64,000 nucleotides of DNA from Chitinophaga pinensis. Lineage in GTDB: Bacteria; Bacteroidota; Bacteroidia; Flavobacteriales_D; Crocinitomicaceae. The first letter of the stretch is position 1. Each line of letters starts with the position of its first letter. Position numbers and translations under genes: made by a program. Location: contig CALPMC020000001.1 in assembly GCA_943324565.2 (NCBI GenBank), positions 1-64,000 of the forward strand, read 5' to 3'. Positions 49,449-59,749 of this stretch are shown here, piece after piece. The notes below the pieces were generated by a model. That model saw only the letters and a list, made by a program, of their open reading frames with translations, searched no databases and was not told where the DNA came from.

Positions 49449-50463
49449 TGGCTAGAATTTTAGATGCAGTTGCCTTTCGGTTTATTTTTCCGCTGCTTGT
49501 TCGTTCAAAAGTAGGAATTATTACAAACATTTTGGGTAATTCATACTTCGTAAGTAAAGCTTCAAAATCTGCTTTTTTAATTGAAATATCGCGCTCACTT
49601 TCAAGTACTAAAGTTAATTTATTTCCAAGTAAATCATCTGGAACGGAAGAAATGAAATAGGGTACATCAATTAAACTTGCTAATTTTTGCTCTATTACTT
49701 CTGGATTTAATTTCACGCCTCCACAGTTAATTATAAAATCTGTTCTTCCAATCCATTCAAAATGCGTTGAATCAATTAAGTGAACGAAATCAGTTGTTAA
49801 CAAAGGTTGTGGTAATAATTCAGGGTAATGAATTTCTAAATTACCTTCTGGCGCTGTAAAAGTGACACCTTGCAATGCTTGATAGTAGTCACTTTCTTCA
49901 AAACCTATTTTTCGCAAAGCAATATGAGAAACGGTTTCTGTCATTCCATAGGTTTGAAAAACTGTTTTCTTTGCTTCCTTGAGTAATTGCTTTAATTTAT
50001 CTGAAACAGGCGCGCCACCAACAATTATCGTTTTAACTAAGTTTAATTTTTCAGGCGTTTCCGATAAAATTGTTTCGAGTTGCAATGGAACAATTGCCAA
50101 AAAATCAATTGGCTCAGTAATCGTTTTTAATGGATTTGAACTTGGACTTTCAATTTGAAGAAAATAATCACCTACCAAGGCTCGCACCAACATCATTTTT
50201 CCAGCAATCGTGTCGAACGAAAGACATAAAAGCGCTTTTGTTTCAGAATTGAATTGAAAAAATTGATTCGTTTTTTGTGCCGAAAGCTTCATCTGACTTT
50301 TCGAAATCTCAATCAATTTAGATTGACCAGTTGAACCAGAAGACTTAACCACAAAAGATGCTCCTTCCCTACTCCATTCTATCAAAAAATCACTTACATA
50401 TTTATGCAAATTTTTATTTAACGAATTGAATTTCCCGAGCTTGAACATAAGATTAAAACTCAA
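49426..50463 (-). CDS. menE: AMP-binding enzyme, o-succinylbenzoate-CoA ligase-like
   Basis: VVKSSGSTGQSKLIEIS, QTYGMTETVSHIALR, GRTDFIINCGGVKLNPEVIE, TSSGKINRK. Confidence 0.75.
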   Translation of the reverse strand: MSFNLMFKLGKFNSLNKNLHKYVSDFLIEWSREGASFVVKSSGSTGQSKLIEISKSQMKLSAQKTNQFFQFNSETKALLCLSFDTIAGKMMLVRALVGDYFLQIESPSSNPLKTITEPIDFLAIVPLQLETILSETPEKLNLVKTIIVGGAPVSDKLKQLLKEAKKTVFQTYGMTETVSHIALRKIGFEESDYYQALQGVTFTAPEGNLEIHYPELLPQPLLTTDFVHLIDSTHFEWIGRTDFIINCGGVKLNPEVIEQKLASLIDVPYFISSVPDDLLGNKLTLVLESERDISIKKADFEALLTKYELPKMFVIIPTFERTSSGKINRKATASKILANDWKPIL

Positions 50464-52167
50464 TGTCCAGATTAAACAAATTCTTCAATTTGTGGAGGTT
50501 TGAATTTTTTCTTGCCATTGAAGCAAATTTGTCTTTTCCGGTTAAAAATTTGACTTCACTTACTTGATCATCCGACAATTTTAAATCGACATTTATTGAA
50601 TAATTCTTCAGATTTTTACGCAAATAAGATACAAACTCATTTAAAAGCGGATTGATATAATCTATTTGAACACTATTATCGACTTCTATTACTAATTTTT
50701 CATCATCCAAAAAAACAGGTTCTCTTTTTATCAAAGCATTGTAAAAAGTTTCCATACTGTTTTCCTTCATCTGAAAAGCAAATCGCTTCCAAAACATTTT
50801 TAATTGCTCGCGTGTGAAAGGCTCTCGTTCTTCGTTTTCTTTACTTAAACTCGGTTCGTTTTTGTTTTGCTCTTCTAAGATTTTCTTAATTGAAATATGA
50901 GGTGCATCAACAGAGCCTGCAGGTGAGGATAAAACAACTGGTTTAACTTCCTGAGGAACAATAGAAACGGGAACAGAAGCAACTGTTTTCGCTGGTGTTG
51001 GTTTCTTTCTTAAAGTTTGATTTGGAAATGGAAGAATGTCAACGCGTTCAGTTAGCCATTTTTTTTTTCTTGCTCTTGTTTTAAAGAACAAAGCTGCATT
51101 AAAGCAACTTCAATTAACAAGCGCTGATTTTTCGACACTTTGTAATCCACATCGGTTTTGCTTACAATACTCAATGCACGCATTATACGCGAAGCCTCAA
51201 TTACTTTTGATTGCTCAATGAATCGTTGTTGCGTAATTTCAGGAACTTCCAACAAAGAAGCAGTTCTAACATCTTTACACACTAACAAATTTCTGAAATG
51301 CTCCGCTAATCCAGTGATGAAATTGTGACCATCGAAACCTTTTTCGTAAATGTCATTTAAAATCAAAAGCGCAGAAGGAATGTCTTCTTTTTCAGCTGCT
51401 TCAACAACTTTAAAATAATATTCGTAATCGAGAATATTTAAATTTTCAAGAACGTTTTTATAGGTAATCGTATTTCCTGCGAATGTTACAATCTGATCAA
51501 AAATGGATAATGCATCTCGCAAAGCACCGTCAGCCTTCATAGCAATTAAATGCAAAGCTTCGGGGTCAGCAGAAATTTCTTCTTTCGTTGAAATTTGTGC
51601 TAAATGGTCTGAAATATCTTTTACGCGAATTCTACTGAAGTCAAAAATTTGACAGCGAGAGAGAATCGTTGGTATAATTTTATGTTTTTCAGTAGTTGCA
51701 AGAATAAAAATCGCGTGCTTTGGTGGTTCTTCTAAAGTCTTCAAAAACGCATTAAACGCCTGTGTTGACAACATGTGAACCTCATCGATGATATATACTT
51801 TGTGAGTCCCTAACTGCGGAGAAACACGCACTTGGTCAATTAAACTTCTGATATCGTCAACAGAATTATTTGACGCCGCATCTAATTCATAAACATTGAG
51901 TGAAGAACCTGTGTTGAAAGAAATACAAGAATCACATTGGTCACACGCTTCGATATTTTCTGTTCGGTTGAAACAGTTGATTGTTTTAGCTAAAATGCGG
52001 GCAGTGGTTGTTTTTCCAACTCCACGTGAACCACAAAAAAGAAATGCTTGCGCCAAATGATCGCTCTTGATTGCATTTTTTAAGGTAACCGTAATCGACT
52101 TTTGACCAACAACTGTGTCAAAGGTTTGCGGACGGTATTTTCTAGCTGAAACAATAAAATCACTCAT
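50453..52167 (-). CDS. dnaX: DNA polymerase III subunit gamma/tau; full-length product requires a frame change at the A10 run (51059-51068)
   Basis: 51052-52167: N-terminal AAA+ (FCGSRGVGKTTTARILAKTINC, VYIIDEVHMLSTQAFNAFLKTLEEPP), stops after QEKKNG*; 50453-51091: DnaX C-terminal-like region in the other frame. Confidence 0.9.
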
Positions 52168-52251
52168 TACTACAAAGTTAATTTATTTGGTCAAAGTTGT
52201 GTTTTTTATTATCCTAAAAGATACAAACAATTTCATTTTTTTTGAATTAAA

Positions 52252-53484
52252 CTACCTCGGAAAAATCTCCACTAAAGTTCCATTAACTGGACCATATAGT
52301 TCAATATTTTTAGGCATTTGGAAACGATTCTTTTCTGTAAGCGACTCAACCTCAGCTTCGTTTTCGTATTTCACTGTTCTTAATTCAATTTTTTCTTTCG
52401 AAACAAAAATCCAATTAAACTGATTGATTGCTTCTGCATCGCGCGTCCACGATTTCTTGTCGTCAGAAGCTCTGAGTGGCGCACCCCAAGTTCCTTCACC
52501 TGCATAAACGATTCCTTTCGCATCGTCGCGTTTGAAGCCTTCATCAGCATCCGTTTCTTTACTGCTTACGATTGGCCAAGTTACTTTCCACGTATGAGAA
52601 TCATTTTCAAGACACAAACGAACATTTTTATGCTTTTCAAATAATGGAACGAAATTTTTATACTGCGTTTGCATTTCTTTCTTACTGGCAACATGCGCTC
52701 GAACTGGTCGGTGATATTGAATAATTTGCCATTGAAAATTAGCATGTTCAGCCAAGGTGTTTCTTAAAAATATTTTCTGTGGTCCAACCTTTTGAATTTC
52801 AGAATTTAAAGAGACTAAATTCAATAAATTTCCACCGAAAACAGTGTTATAGAAAACTTTTTTGTGAGGCACATCAAACAAGGATACTAAGACTTTATTT
52901 GAATGTTCGTGATTTCCTCGTGTAACGATTAAAGGTGTAATTCTACCATCCGTATCAATCGAGTTTTCCCAGTCCAAAAACCATTCTTTCCATTGTTTTT
53001 CTATGTCAATTCCTGTGAAATCGCCATTAAACAAAACGGCATGTGCTTTTAACTTTGCTACTAATTTATCCGCTTTTGCCCTAACAACTCTATTATCCCG
53101 CGAATCTCCTCCAGCAATAAAAGAAAAACGCTCATTTGGGCTATTAGACACAGTTGAAAAATAGTAAGTTCTTCCAAATCCTTCGGTGTCTTTGATGGTA
53201 AAATAATAACGTGTATTTGGTTTTAAATCTTTCAAGCGAACAATGTGGTTTTTCATTCCGCGCGCAGAATTTTTCGCAGATAATTCTAACTTGGTTCGAT
53301 AACGATTCACACTAGGGTCAACTGTATCAAGGTATAAACCCAAAAATTCACCTCTATTTTGATCCCAAATAATACTTGCTTCGTTATAAGGATTAAATCC
53401 AAAAGTTACCCGAACGAAACGCGCTTTTGCACTGACATTTTGAAAAATAAAAAAAGATAAACAACCAATAATCAAATATTTCAT
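52252..53484 (-). CDS. Metallophosphoesterase, calcineurin-like/purple acid phosphatase-like
   Basis: FIAGGDSRDN, LFNGDFTG, TRGNHEH, YHRPVRAH; fibronectin-like N-terminal domain. Confidence 0.85.
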   Translation of the reverse strand: MKYLIIGCLSFFIFQNVSAKARFVRVTFGFNPYNEASIIWDQNRGEFLGLYLDTVDPSVNRYRTKLELSAKNSARGMKNHIVRLKDLKPNTRYYFTIKDTEGFGRTYYFSTVSNSPNERFSFIAGGDSRDNRVVRAKADKLVAKLKAHAVLFNGDFTGIDIEKQWKEWFLDWENSIDTDGRITPLIVTRGNHEHSNKVLVSLFDVPHKKVFYNTVFGGNLLNLVSLNSEIQKVGPQKIFLRNTLAEHANFQWQIIQYHRPVRAHVASKKEMQTQYKNFVPLFEKHKNVRLCLENDSHTWKVTWPIVSSKETDADEGFKRDDAKGIVYAGEGTWGAPLRASDDKKSWTRDAEAINQFNWIFVSKEKIELRTVKYENEAEVESLTEKNRFQMPKNIELYGPVNGTLVEIFPR

Positions 53485-53493
53485 AGCTTTTTT

Positions 53494-55074
53494 TTAATGT
53501 TGAATTTGGAATTTATATACTGAAACTCCTTGTTGATTTACAATTTTGAAAAAGTAATTTCCATTATTATACTTCTGACAATCAAAAACTTGTGATTTCA
53601 AAACTCCTTTTTCAATTACTTTTCCATTAATACCATACAAATAGTACTCAGCATTGAGCGCCGATTCTGGTAGGGTAACATTTTGACTCGCTGGATTTGG
53701 ATAGAGCAATTGTTCTTTTTGCGTATAAACTTCGTACAAACTTGAACTTTGGTTATTGATATTCCATTTGTTCAAGTAAATTTTCAAAGTCCCAGAACGA
53801 ACATCTCCCCAAATTGCATAAGCTGTATCATTTTGAAGCGCAACGTTCATAAAATCATTTCCTTTATCTTCTAAAATCGCATCGTGGTCAACTTGTAAAG
53901 ATGAAATACTAAAATCCTCCTCGAAATCTGCCTGACCATTTCTTCTCACCGCACAATAAATTTCAGTTGGAACACTGTAAGTTGAACCAGCAGCATTTCT
54001 TCTATCTCTCCAACAAACAACTAAATCTCCGTCAGTATCAAAATCGGCCCATACTAAATCTTGTAATTTTCCATTCGCAATTGGATCTTGATTGATTCTT
54101 TTAATTGCTGACCAACTTGTTCCTGCATTCGTTGTTTCCATCATTTTAATATCCGCATCACCATCAGAATCTGAAAGAAAGAAAAATGCTAAATGATTTG
54201 AATTGTTTGGATTAGAACGCAATAAATAACCGGTTTTCAATAAAGAATTCGTAGCGTTATTCGCTAAAAATGGACTTGCACTTTGGTAAGCAACTTGATA
54301 ATTCACATCCACACATGCTGTAATTGAACTTGCTAAAATCATTCTCCCAAAAGGACTTTGAGAAGGAAGGTAGCTCGGATAAATAGCATAAAATTTACCA
54401 TTACTTGTTACTGTTGGAGTTGGCATAGGTTGTGCAACTGAGGATCCAGACAAAAAACCTAAAGTATCTAAAAAACGAGGAGAAGCAAAAGAAGTGCCAT
54501 TGTCCGTACTTACAGTTACATAAGGATTATAAGGAGCCGTTACTAAAGTTGGCTGATTCGCATTCATGTTGGTGATATAAATCGTTCCATCCAATGGTCC
54601 ACCCGAACAATCAATTGCCATCCAAGGTCTATCAATACATAGTTTATTTGGGCAATCTAAAAGCGATAATACTTCAACTGCATTTCCCCAAGTTATACCA
54701 CCATCAGTTGATTTTCTTACTACCACTTTACCTGCAGTAAATTGTTCATTATCATAATCTATATAAGACATAAAAACATTTCCTGCGTCATCAAACTTTA
54801 CAGAAACATCCGCAGAAGAATAAGTTGAGACAATATGAGGTTGCCAAATTGGAGTTGTCCATGTCATTCCTCCATTTGTTGACACTGATGATTTAATTAC
54901 GACTTTATTTCCAACTTGAAATCCCATCCAAGCTGCAACAAGGTGCTGTTGATTTTGACGATTTATAGCCAAATAAGGTTCTCCTTCAAAAGTTGAACCT
55001 TGGGAAACAAGCGTATTTTGAGCGAAAAATGGAGCTATTAAAAAACAAAAGATTGTAAGTAAAAGGCATTTCAT
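53494..55074 (-). CDS. Secreted sialidase-fold (BNR/Asp-box) protein with T9SS sorting domain
   Basis: Asp-box-like STNGGMTW, STDGGITW, TTNAGTSW; C-terminal LYPNPASQNVTLP...NYFFKIVNQQGVSVYKFQIQH. Confidence 0.75.
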   Translation of the reverse strand: MKCLLLTIFCFLIAPFFAQNTLVSQGSTFEGEPYLAINRQNQQHLVAAWMGFQVGNKVVIKSSVSTNGGMTWTTPIWQPHIVSTYSSADVSVKFDDAGNVFMSYIDYDNEQFTAGKVVVRKSTDGGITWGNAVEVLSLLDCPNKLCIDRPWMAIDCSGGPLDGTIYITNMNANQPTLVTAPYNPYVTVSTDNGTSFASPRFLDTLGFLSGSSVAQPMPTPTVTSNGKFYAIYPSYLPSQSPFGRMILASSITACVDVNYQVAYQSASPFLANNATNSLLKTGYLLRSNPNNSNHLAFFFLSDSDGDADIKMMETTNAGTSWSAIKRINQDPIANGKLQDLVWADFDTDGDLVVCWRDRRNAAGSTYSVPTEIYCAVRRNGQADFEEDFSISSLQVDHDAILEDKGNDFMNVALQNDTAYAIWGDVRSGTLKIYLNKWNINNQSSSLYEVYTQKEQLLYPNPASQNVTLPESALNAEYYLYGINGKVIEKGVLKSQVFDCQKYNNGNYFFKIVNQQGVSVYKFQIQH

Positions 55075-55140
55075 TTTAGTAGAAATTATTATAGCTGTGT
55101 AAAAATACGAATTCAGCGGTTAAAATACTTCCTACTGAAA

Positions 55141-55176
55141 GACAAAAAAAAAGTCCAGAATTACTTCCAGACTTTC
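55141..55176 (-). terminator. Intrinsic terminator after rplI
   Basis: Minus strand AAAGTCTGGAA-GTAA-TTCTGGACTTTTTTTTT. Confidence 0.75.
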
Positions 55177-55196
55177 TTAATAAGAATAATGAGTTA

Positions 55197-55643
55197 TTAT
55201 TCGCTAACAACTTCAAATTTGAATGCTTGTTTAACACCTTTGTAAAGGTTAGCTTCTGCTTCAAAAGTTCCAATTTCTTTAATCGGTTCATCTTTAATTT
55301 TTAAAGATTTACGGTCGATTTCAAAACCAGCTTTACGAATAGCTTCAGCCAATTGAACTGTACTAACAGAACCAAAGATTTTACCATTTTCACCTGCTTT
55401 AGTAGCAATTGTGATAGTAAGACCTTCAATTTTAGCAGCCAATTCTTGCGCTTCAGCAAGATTTTTAGCTTCTTTATGTGATTTTTGACGCATAATTTCA
55501 GCGTGTGCTTTTTTAGCACTTGGTGTTGCCAATACAGCGTATCCTTGAGGAATCAAGAAGTTACGTCCATAACCAGGCTTCACATTAACAAGCTCGTTTG
55601 CATAACCAAGCTTATCTACATTTTTCTTTAGGATAATTTCCAT
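55197..55643 (-). CDS. rplI: 50S ribosomal protein L9
   Basis: MEIILKKNVDKLGYANELVNVKPGYGRNFLIPQGYA. Confidence 0.97.
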   Translation of the reverse strand: MEIILKKNVDKLGYANELVNVKPGYGRNFLIPQGYAVLATPSAKKAHAEIMRQKSHKEAKNLAEAQELAAKIEGLTITIATKAGENGKIFGSVSTVQLAEAIRKAGFEIDRKSLKIKDEPIKEIGTFEAEANLYKGVKQAFKFEVVSE

Positions 55644-55676
55644 GATATTTTTAGTCTTTTAAGTTCAACAATAGGC

Positions 55677-55937
55677 TTATTTCAACATATCACCAACATA
55701 AGGCAAAATCGCAAGGTGACGAGCACGTTTGATTGCTTTGTTGACTCTTTTTTGGTATTTAGCTGAAGTACCAGTGATACGACGAGGAAGAATTTTCCCT
55801 TGCTCGTTGATCAATTTCAATAAGAAATTAGGATCCTTGTAATCGATGAACTTAATTCCGCTTTTTTTGAAACGGCAATATTTATCCTTCTTAATATCAA
55901 TATTAATCGGGGTTAGGTAACGAATATCGTTTGACAT
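55677..55937 (-). CDS. rpsR: 30S ribosomal protein S18
   Basis: [50 protein letters not shown]. Confidence 0.97.
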   Translation of the reverse strand: MSNDIRYLTPINIDIKKDKYCRFKKSGIKFIDYKDPNFLLKLINEQGKILPRRITGTSAKYQKRVNKAIKRARHLAILPYVGDMLK

Positions 55938-55961
55938 CTTTAATGTTTTTGTGGGTTAATA

Positions 55962-56309
55962 TTAAGCTACAGTTGCGGATTTACCAGCTTTTATACGTCT
56001 TTTCTCAGCATAAGCTACATGGTCAACATCCATTTTCATTGTAAGGAAGCGCAATACTCTTTCGTCGCGTTTCATCATCAATTCATATTTTGCTACCACA
56101 TCGCCTTCACCTTCAAATTCTATTAAAAAATAGAATCCGGTTGACTTTTTCTGGATTGGATACGCCAACTTGCGTAATCCCCAGTTCTCTAAGTGTTTGA
56201 TTTTAGCACCAAATGCTGTAATCTCACTTTCGAACTTCTGTACTGCTTCCTTTGCCTGATCATCAGACAAAACGGGAGTTAAAATGAAAACAGTTTCGTA
56301 AGAATTCAT
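55962..56309 (-). CDS. rpsF: 30S ribosomal protein S6
   Basis: [43 protein letters not shown]. Confidence 0.96.
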   Translation of the reverse strand: MNSYETVFILTPVLSDDQAKEAVQKFESEITAFGAKIKHLENWGLRKLAYPIQKKSTGFYFLIEFEGEGDVVAKYELMMKRDERVLRFLTMKMDVDHVAYAEKRRIKAGKSATVA

Positions 56310-56342
56310 AGTGTTTATAAATTAAATTATTAAATAAGGGTG

Positions 56343-56372
56343 CAAAAGTAATAATTTATTTCTAGCTTACAA
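56343..56372 (-). promoter_or_regulatory. Bacteroidota-type promoter of rpsF-rpsR-rplI
   Basis: Minus strand: TTG (56370-56372), 19 nt spacer, TACTTTTG (56343-56350). Confidence 0.75.
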
Positions 56373-56440
56373 TAGGTTTGCAACAATCTATTTTTAACAA
56401 TTAATTTTATCTTTGTCTAAATTCTTATTAAAAAGATTTT

Positions 56441-57382
56441 ATGACTCCAAAAATTCGAGTAATCTTAAATATTTCTGAAATTGGCGCAGGGACAAGAGGA
56501 GCTTCTCTAGGACCTCAAGCAATTATTTCTGCAGCGCGAAAAAAAGAAAGTGATTTTTTTGATAATTACCGACCATACATTTTACCCATTTTCAATGAAT
56601 TGTTAGATAAACCAACAGCATATATTCATGCGAAAAGAATTGATGGAATGGTGAATGTTTACGAAAATATTAAATCCGAAGTAGAAGAAACTTTATCCAA
56701 AAATATATTTCCTTTTATAATTGCAGGCGATCATTGTTCGGCTGGAGCCACAATAGCTGGAATTAAAAACGCAAATCCATCAAAAAGAATTGGAGTTATT
56801 TGGGTTGATGCACACGCAGATTTACATACTCCATATACTACACCATCTGGAAATCTTCACGGGATGCCTTTAGCTGCAGCAATTGGTCTCAACAATATAG
56901 ATTGCCAAAGAAACAACGTGGATGAAGAAACAGCGAATCTTTGGAATCAATTAAAGTCTAATTCGATTTCAACTGATGATTTAGTTTTTGTTGCAGTACG
57001 AGATACCGAGCCCGAAGAAGATTACCTTATAAATGAGAACAAAATAAAAAATTATAGTGTAGAAGAAATTCGAAGTTTAGGAATAAGTGAAGTTTTATGT
57101 CAGATCGAAACTAAACTTCAAAATTGTGACTTGATTTACATTTCTTTTGATGTGGATTCAATGGATCCAATTTTAACATCACATGGTACAGGAACTCCAG
57201 TTCCAAATGGTTTATCACCTTCTGAAGCAAAAGAATTATTGAAAGGCTGTTTAAATTTTCCAAAAACGGCAACCTTTGAATTAGTTGAAGTAAATCCTTG
57301 TTTGGACGAGAAACAAAACTTAATGGCAGAAATAGCATTTGACATAATAGAAGATTTAATGGTGGTTTTAGAGAAAAAGTGA
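56441..57382 (+). CDS. Arginase/agmatinase (ureohydrolase) family protein
   Basis: IAGDHCSAGATIAG, VIWVDAHADLHTP, ISFDVDSMDPIL metal-binding motifs. Confidence 0.88.
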   Translation: MTPKIRVILNISEIGAGTRGASLGPQAIISAARKKESDFFDNYRPYILPIFNELLDKPTAYIHAKRIDGMVNVYENIKSEVEETLSKNIFPFIIAGDHCSAGATIAGIKNANPSKRIGVIWVDAHADLHTPYTTPSGNLHGMPLAAAIGLNNIDCQRNNVDEETANLWNQLKSNSISTDDLVFVAVRDTEPEEDYLINENKIKNYSVEEIRSLGISEVLCQIETKLQNCDLIYISFDVDSMDPILTSHGTGTPVPNGLSPSEAKELLKGCLNFPKTATFELVEVNPCLDEKQNLMAEIAFDIIEDLMVVLEKK

Positions 57383-59280
57383 TGGAAGAACAAATAAAAA
57401 AGGTAATTATTGAAAATGCAACTAGTTTATTTGGGGAGGAAATAAATGAAAGTTTAATACAATTTCAGCAAACTCGAAAAGATGTTGAAGGTGACCTAAC
57501 ACTGGTTGTATTTCCCTTTGGTAAATTGTTGAAATGTTCACCAATTGAAGCTGGAACTAAAATCGGTGATTTTTTAAAATCTTGTTTTTCTGAAATCGAT
57601 AAATACATAGTTATAAACGGTTTTTTAAATCTCGTTTTCTCTAATAAGTATTGGTTAAATAACCTAAATATCATTCATTCTGATTCCAACTTCGGTTTTT
57701 CTCCTGAAAAGTCAAAACCTGCAATGATGGTAGAATATTCGTCACCCAATACGAATAAACCCCTACATCTTGGACATTTAAGAAATATATTTTTAGGTTA
57801 CTCTGTATCTGAAATTTTAAAGGCTAACGGTCACGAAGTGATAAAAACACAAGTTATTAATGACCGTGGAATCCATATTTGTAAAAGTATGTTAGCTTGG
57901 GAATTATTTTCCCCTATAAACGATAAAGGCGAAAGAGAAACTCCACAAAATACTGGTTTAAAAGGTGATAAACTTGTTGGAAAATATTATGTTGAATTTG
58001 ATAAACACTTCAATCAACAAGCTAAAGCAATTATTGAACAATGGACAGCTGGAAATTTTAATTCCTTCAGTGATGAAACCAAAAATGCATATTTGAATTT
58101 CGAGAAAGCGAAGGAAGGAAAAGACGAAAAAGCAATCCAAGCAATCGATGATAAAATAAAAGATTTAGCTAAAAATCAAACCGCTTTGTTGCGTGATGCT
58201 AAAGAAATGTTAGTAAAATGGGAAGCTAGAGATCCTCAAGTTTACCTACTTTGGACCACAATGAACGGTTGGGTTTATGAAGGATTTGAATCAACTTACA
58301 AAATGATGGGGGTTGATTTCGATAAACTTTATTATGAATCTGAAACTTACTTACTAGGGAAAGATAAAATCATCAAAGGATTAACCGATGGTGTATTTTA
58401 TAAAAAAGAAGATGGTTCTGTTTGGATTGACTTAACAGATGAAGGATTAGATGAAAAACTTGTACTACGTTCAGACGGTACTGCTGTTTACATTACACAA
58501 GATATTGGAACTGCAATAGATCGTTTTTCTGATTTTCCACAACTAAACGGTATGGTTTATACGGTTGGAAACGAACAAGATTACCACTTTAAAGTTTTGT
58601 TTTTAATCCTTAAAAAATTAGGTTACAAATGGGCTGAAAACTGTTTCCATTTATCGTATGGGATGGTGGATTTACCTTCTGGAAAAATGAAATCAAGAGA
58701 AGGAACGGTTGTAGATGCTGATGATTTAATGGCCGAAGTTGTTGAAAAAGCCACAGAAATGACCAAAGAAAGAGGTCACTTAGAAGGAATGAGTGAACCA
58801 GAACGTGAGCAATTATATTATCAAATCGGAATGGGTGGCTTAAAATATTACCTTTTGAAGGTAGATCCAAAAAAACGAATGTTATTCAACCCAGATGAAT
58901 CAATTGATTTAAATGGAAATACTGGACCTTTCATACAATATACTTATGCAAGAATTTGTTCTTTGGTTTTTAAAGCTGGCGATTTGGATTTGTCCTATCA
59001 AGAAGTAGAATTGACAAAAGAAGAAATTGAGATTATTAAACTGTTAAATAATTTTCCAATAATTGTGAATGAAGCAGCAACAACTTTTTCACCAGCATTG
59101 ATTGCTAACTACATGTACGAATTGGTTAAAGCCTACAATCACTTCTATCAAAGTGTGAAAATCAATATCGAGCCAAATTTGTTATTAAAAATGAATCGCT
59201 TAAAAATTAGTTTAGAAGTGTCAAAAATTATTAAAAAAAGTTTAAACCTTCTTGGAATTAAAGCGCCAAATAAAATGTAA
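57379..59280 (+). CDS. argS: Arginyl-tRNA synthetase
   Basis: VEYSSPNTNKPLHLGHLRNIFLG (HIGH-like), SYGMVDLPSGKMKSREGTVVDADDL. Confidence 0.96.
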   Translation: MMEEQIKKVIIENATSLFGEEINESLIQFQQTRKDVEGDLTLVVFPFGKLLKCSPIEAGTKIGDFLKSCFSEIDKYIVINGFLNLVFSNKYWLNNLNIIHSDSNFGFSPEKSKPAMMVEYSSPNTNKPLHLGHLRNIFLGYSVSEILKANGHEVIKTQVINDRGIHICKSMLAWELFSPINDKGERETPQNTGLKGDKLVGKYYVEFDKHFNQQAKAIIEQWTAGNFNSFSDETKNAYLNFEKAKEGKDEKAIQAIDDKIKDLAKNQTALLRDAKEMLVKWEARDPQVYLLWTTMNGWVYEGFESTYKMMGVDFDKLYYESETYLLGKDKIIKGLTDGVFYKKEDGSVWIDLTDEGLDEKLVLRSDGTAVYITQDIGTAIDRFSDFPQLNGMVYTVGNEQDYHFKVLFLILKKLGYKWAENCFHLSYGMVDLPSGKMKSREGTVVDADDLMAEVVEKATEMTKERGHLEGMSEPEREQLYYQIGMGGLKYYLLKVDPKKRMLFNPDESIDLNGNTGPFIQYTYARICSLVFKAGDLDLSYQEVELTKEEIEIIKLLNNFPIIVNEAATTFSPALIANYMYELVKAYNHFYQSVKINIEPNLLLKMNRLKISLEVSKIIKKSLNLLGIKAPNKM

Positions 59281-59317
59281 AAAAAAATATATTAAATTTG
59301 CAAACAAAACTTACTCT

Positions 59318-59749
59318 ATGAAAAATATCCTTCTAGTCTTATCATCCGTTTTCATTATCTCATCATGCGGTAGATATGAAAAACCATTTATAACTTTAAA
59401 GTCGCCTGAAAAAAGATTAATGGATAAAACATGGAAACTTGAGAAAATAGTTGATAGTAATGGAAACGAAATAATTTCAAACCAAACCATCAGCTTTACT
59501 ATAGAAGGAAATGATTCTATTTTGGTTAGGACAATTGATAATATTACTTATACTGGTTCTTGGAATTGGCTACCTGCTTTAGAAGGTAAAATTGATAAAC
59601 AAAGGATTGTAACAAACATTCAACTGCCACAAGTGTATGACCCAAGAGTTGTTTATGACGTAAAAGTTTTAACAAGTAAAAAAATAGAATTAATAGATCG
59701 TAATGGAGCTGCAACAGCTAACTTCAGATACTACTTCATTAAAGAATAA
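59318..59749 (+). CDS. Small lipoprotein, lipocalin-like
   Basis: MKNILLVLSSVFIISSCGRYEKP lipobox; TWKLEKIVDSNGNEI; ATG 59318 preferred over 59252. Confidence 0.6.
   Translation: MKNILLVLSSVFIISSCGRYEKPFITLKSPEKRLMDKTWKLEKIVDSNGNEIISNQTISFTIEGNDSILVRTIDNITYTGSWNWLPALEGKIDKQRIVTNIQLPQVYDPRVVYDVKVLTSKKIELIDRNGAATANFRYYFIKE

Noticed and set aside
50453-51091. Independent hypothetical gene upstream of menE
   Set aside because: Sequence and position fit the C-terminal part of DnaX (tau), joined by the A10 run; treated as part of dnaX.
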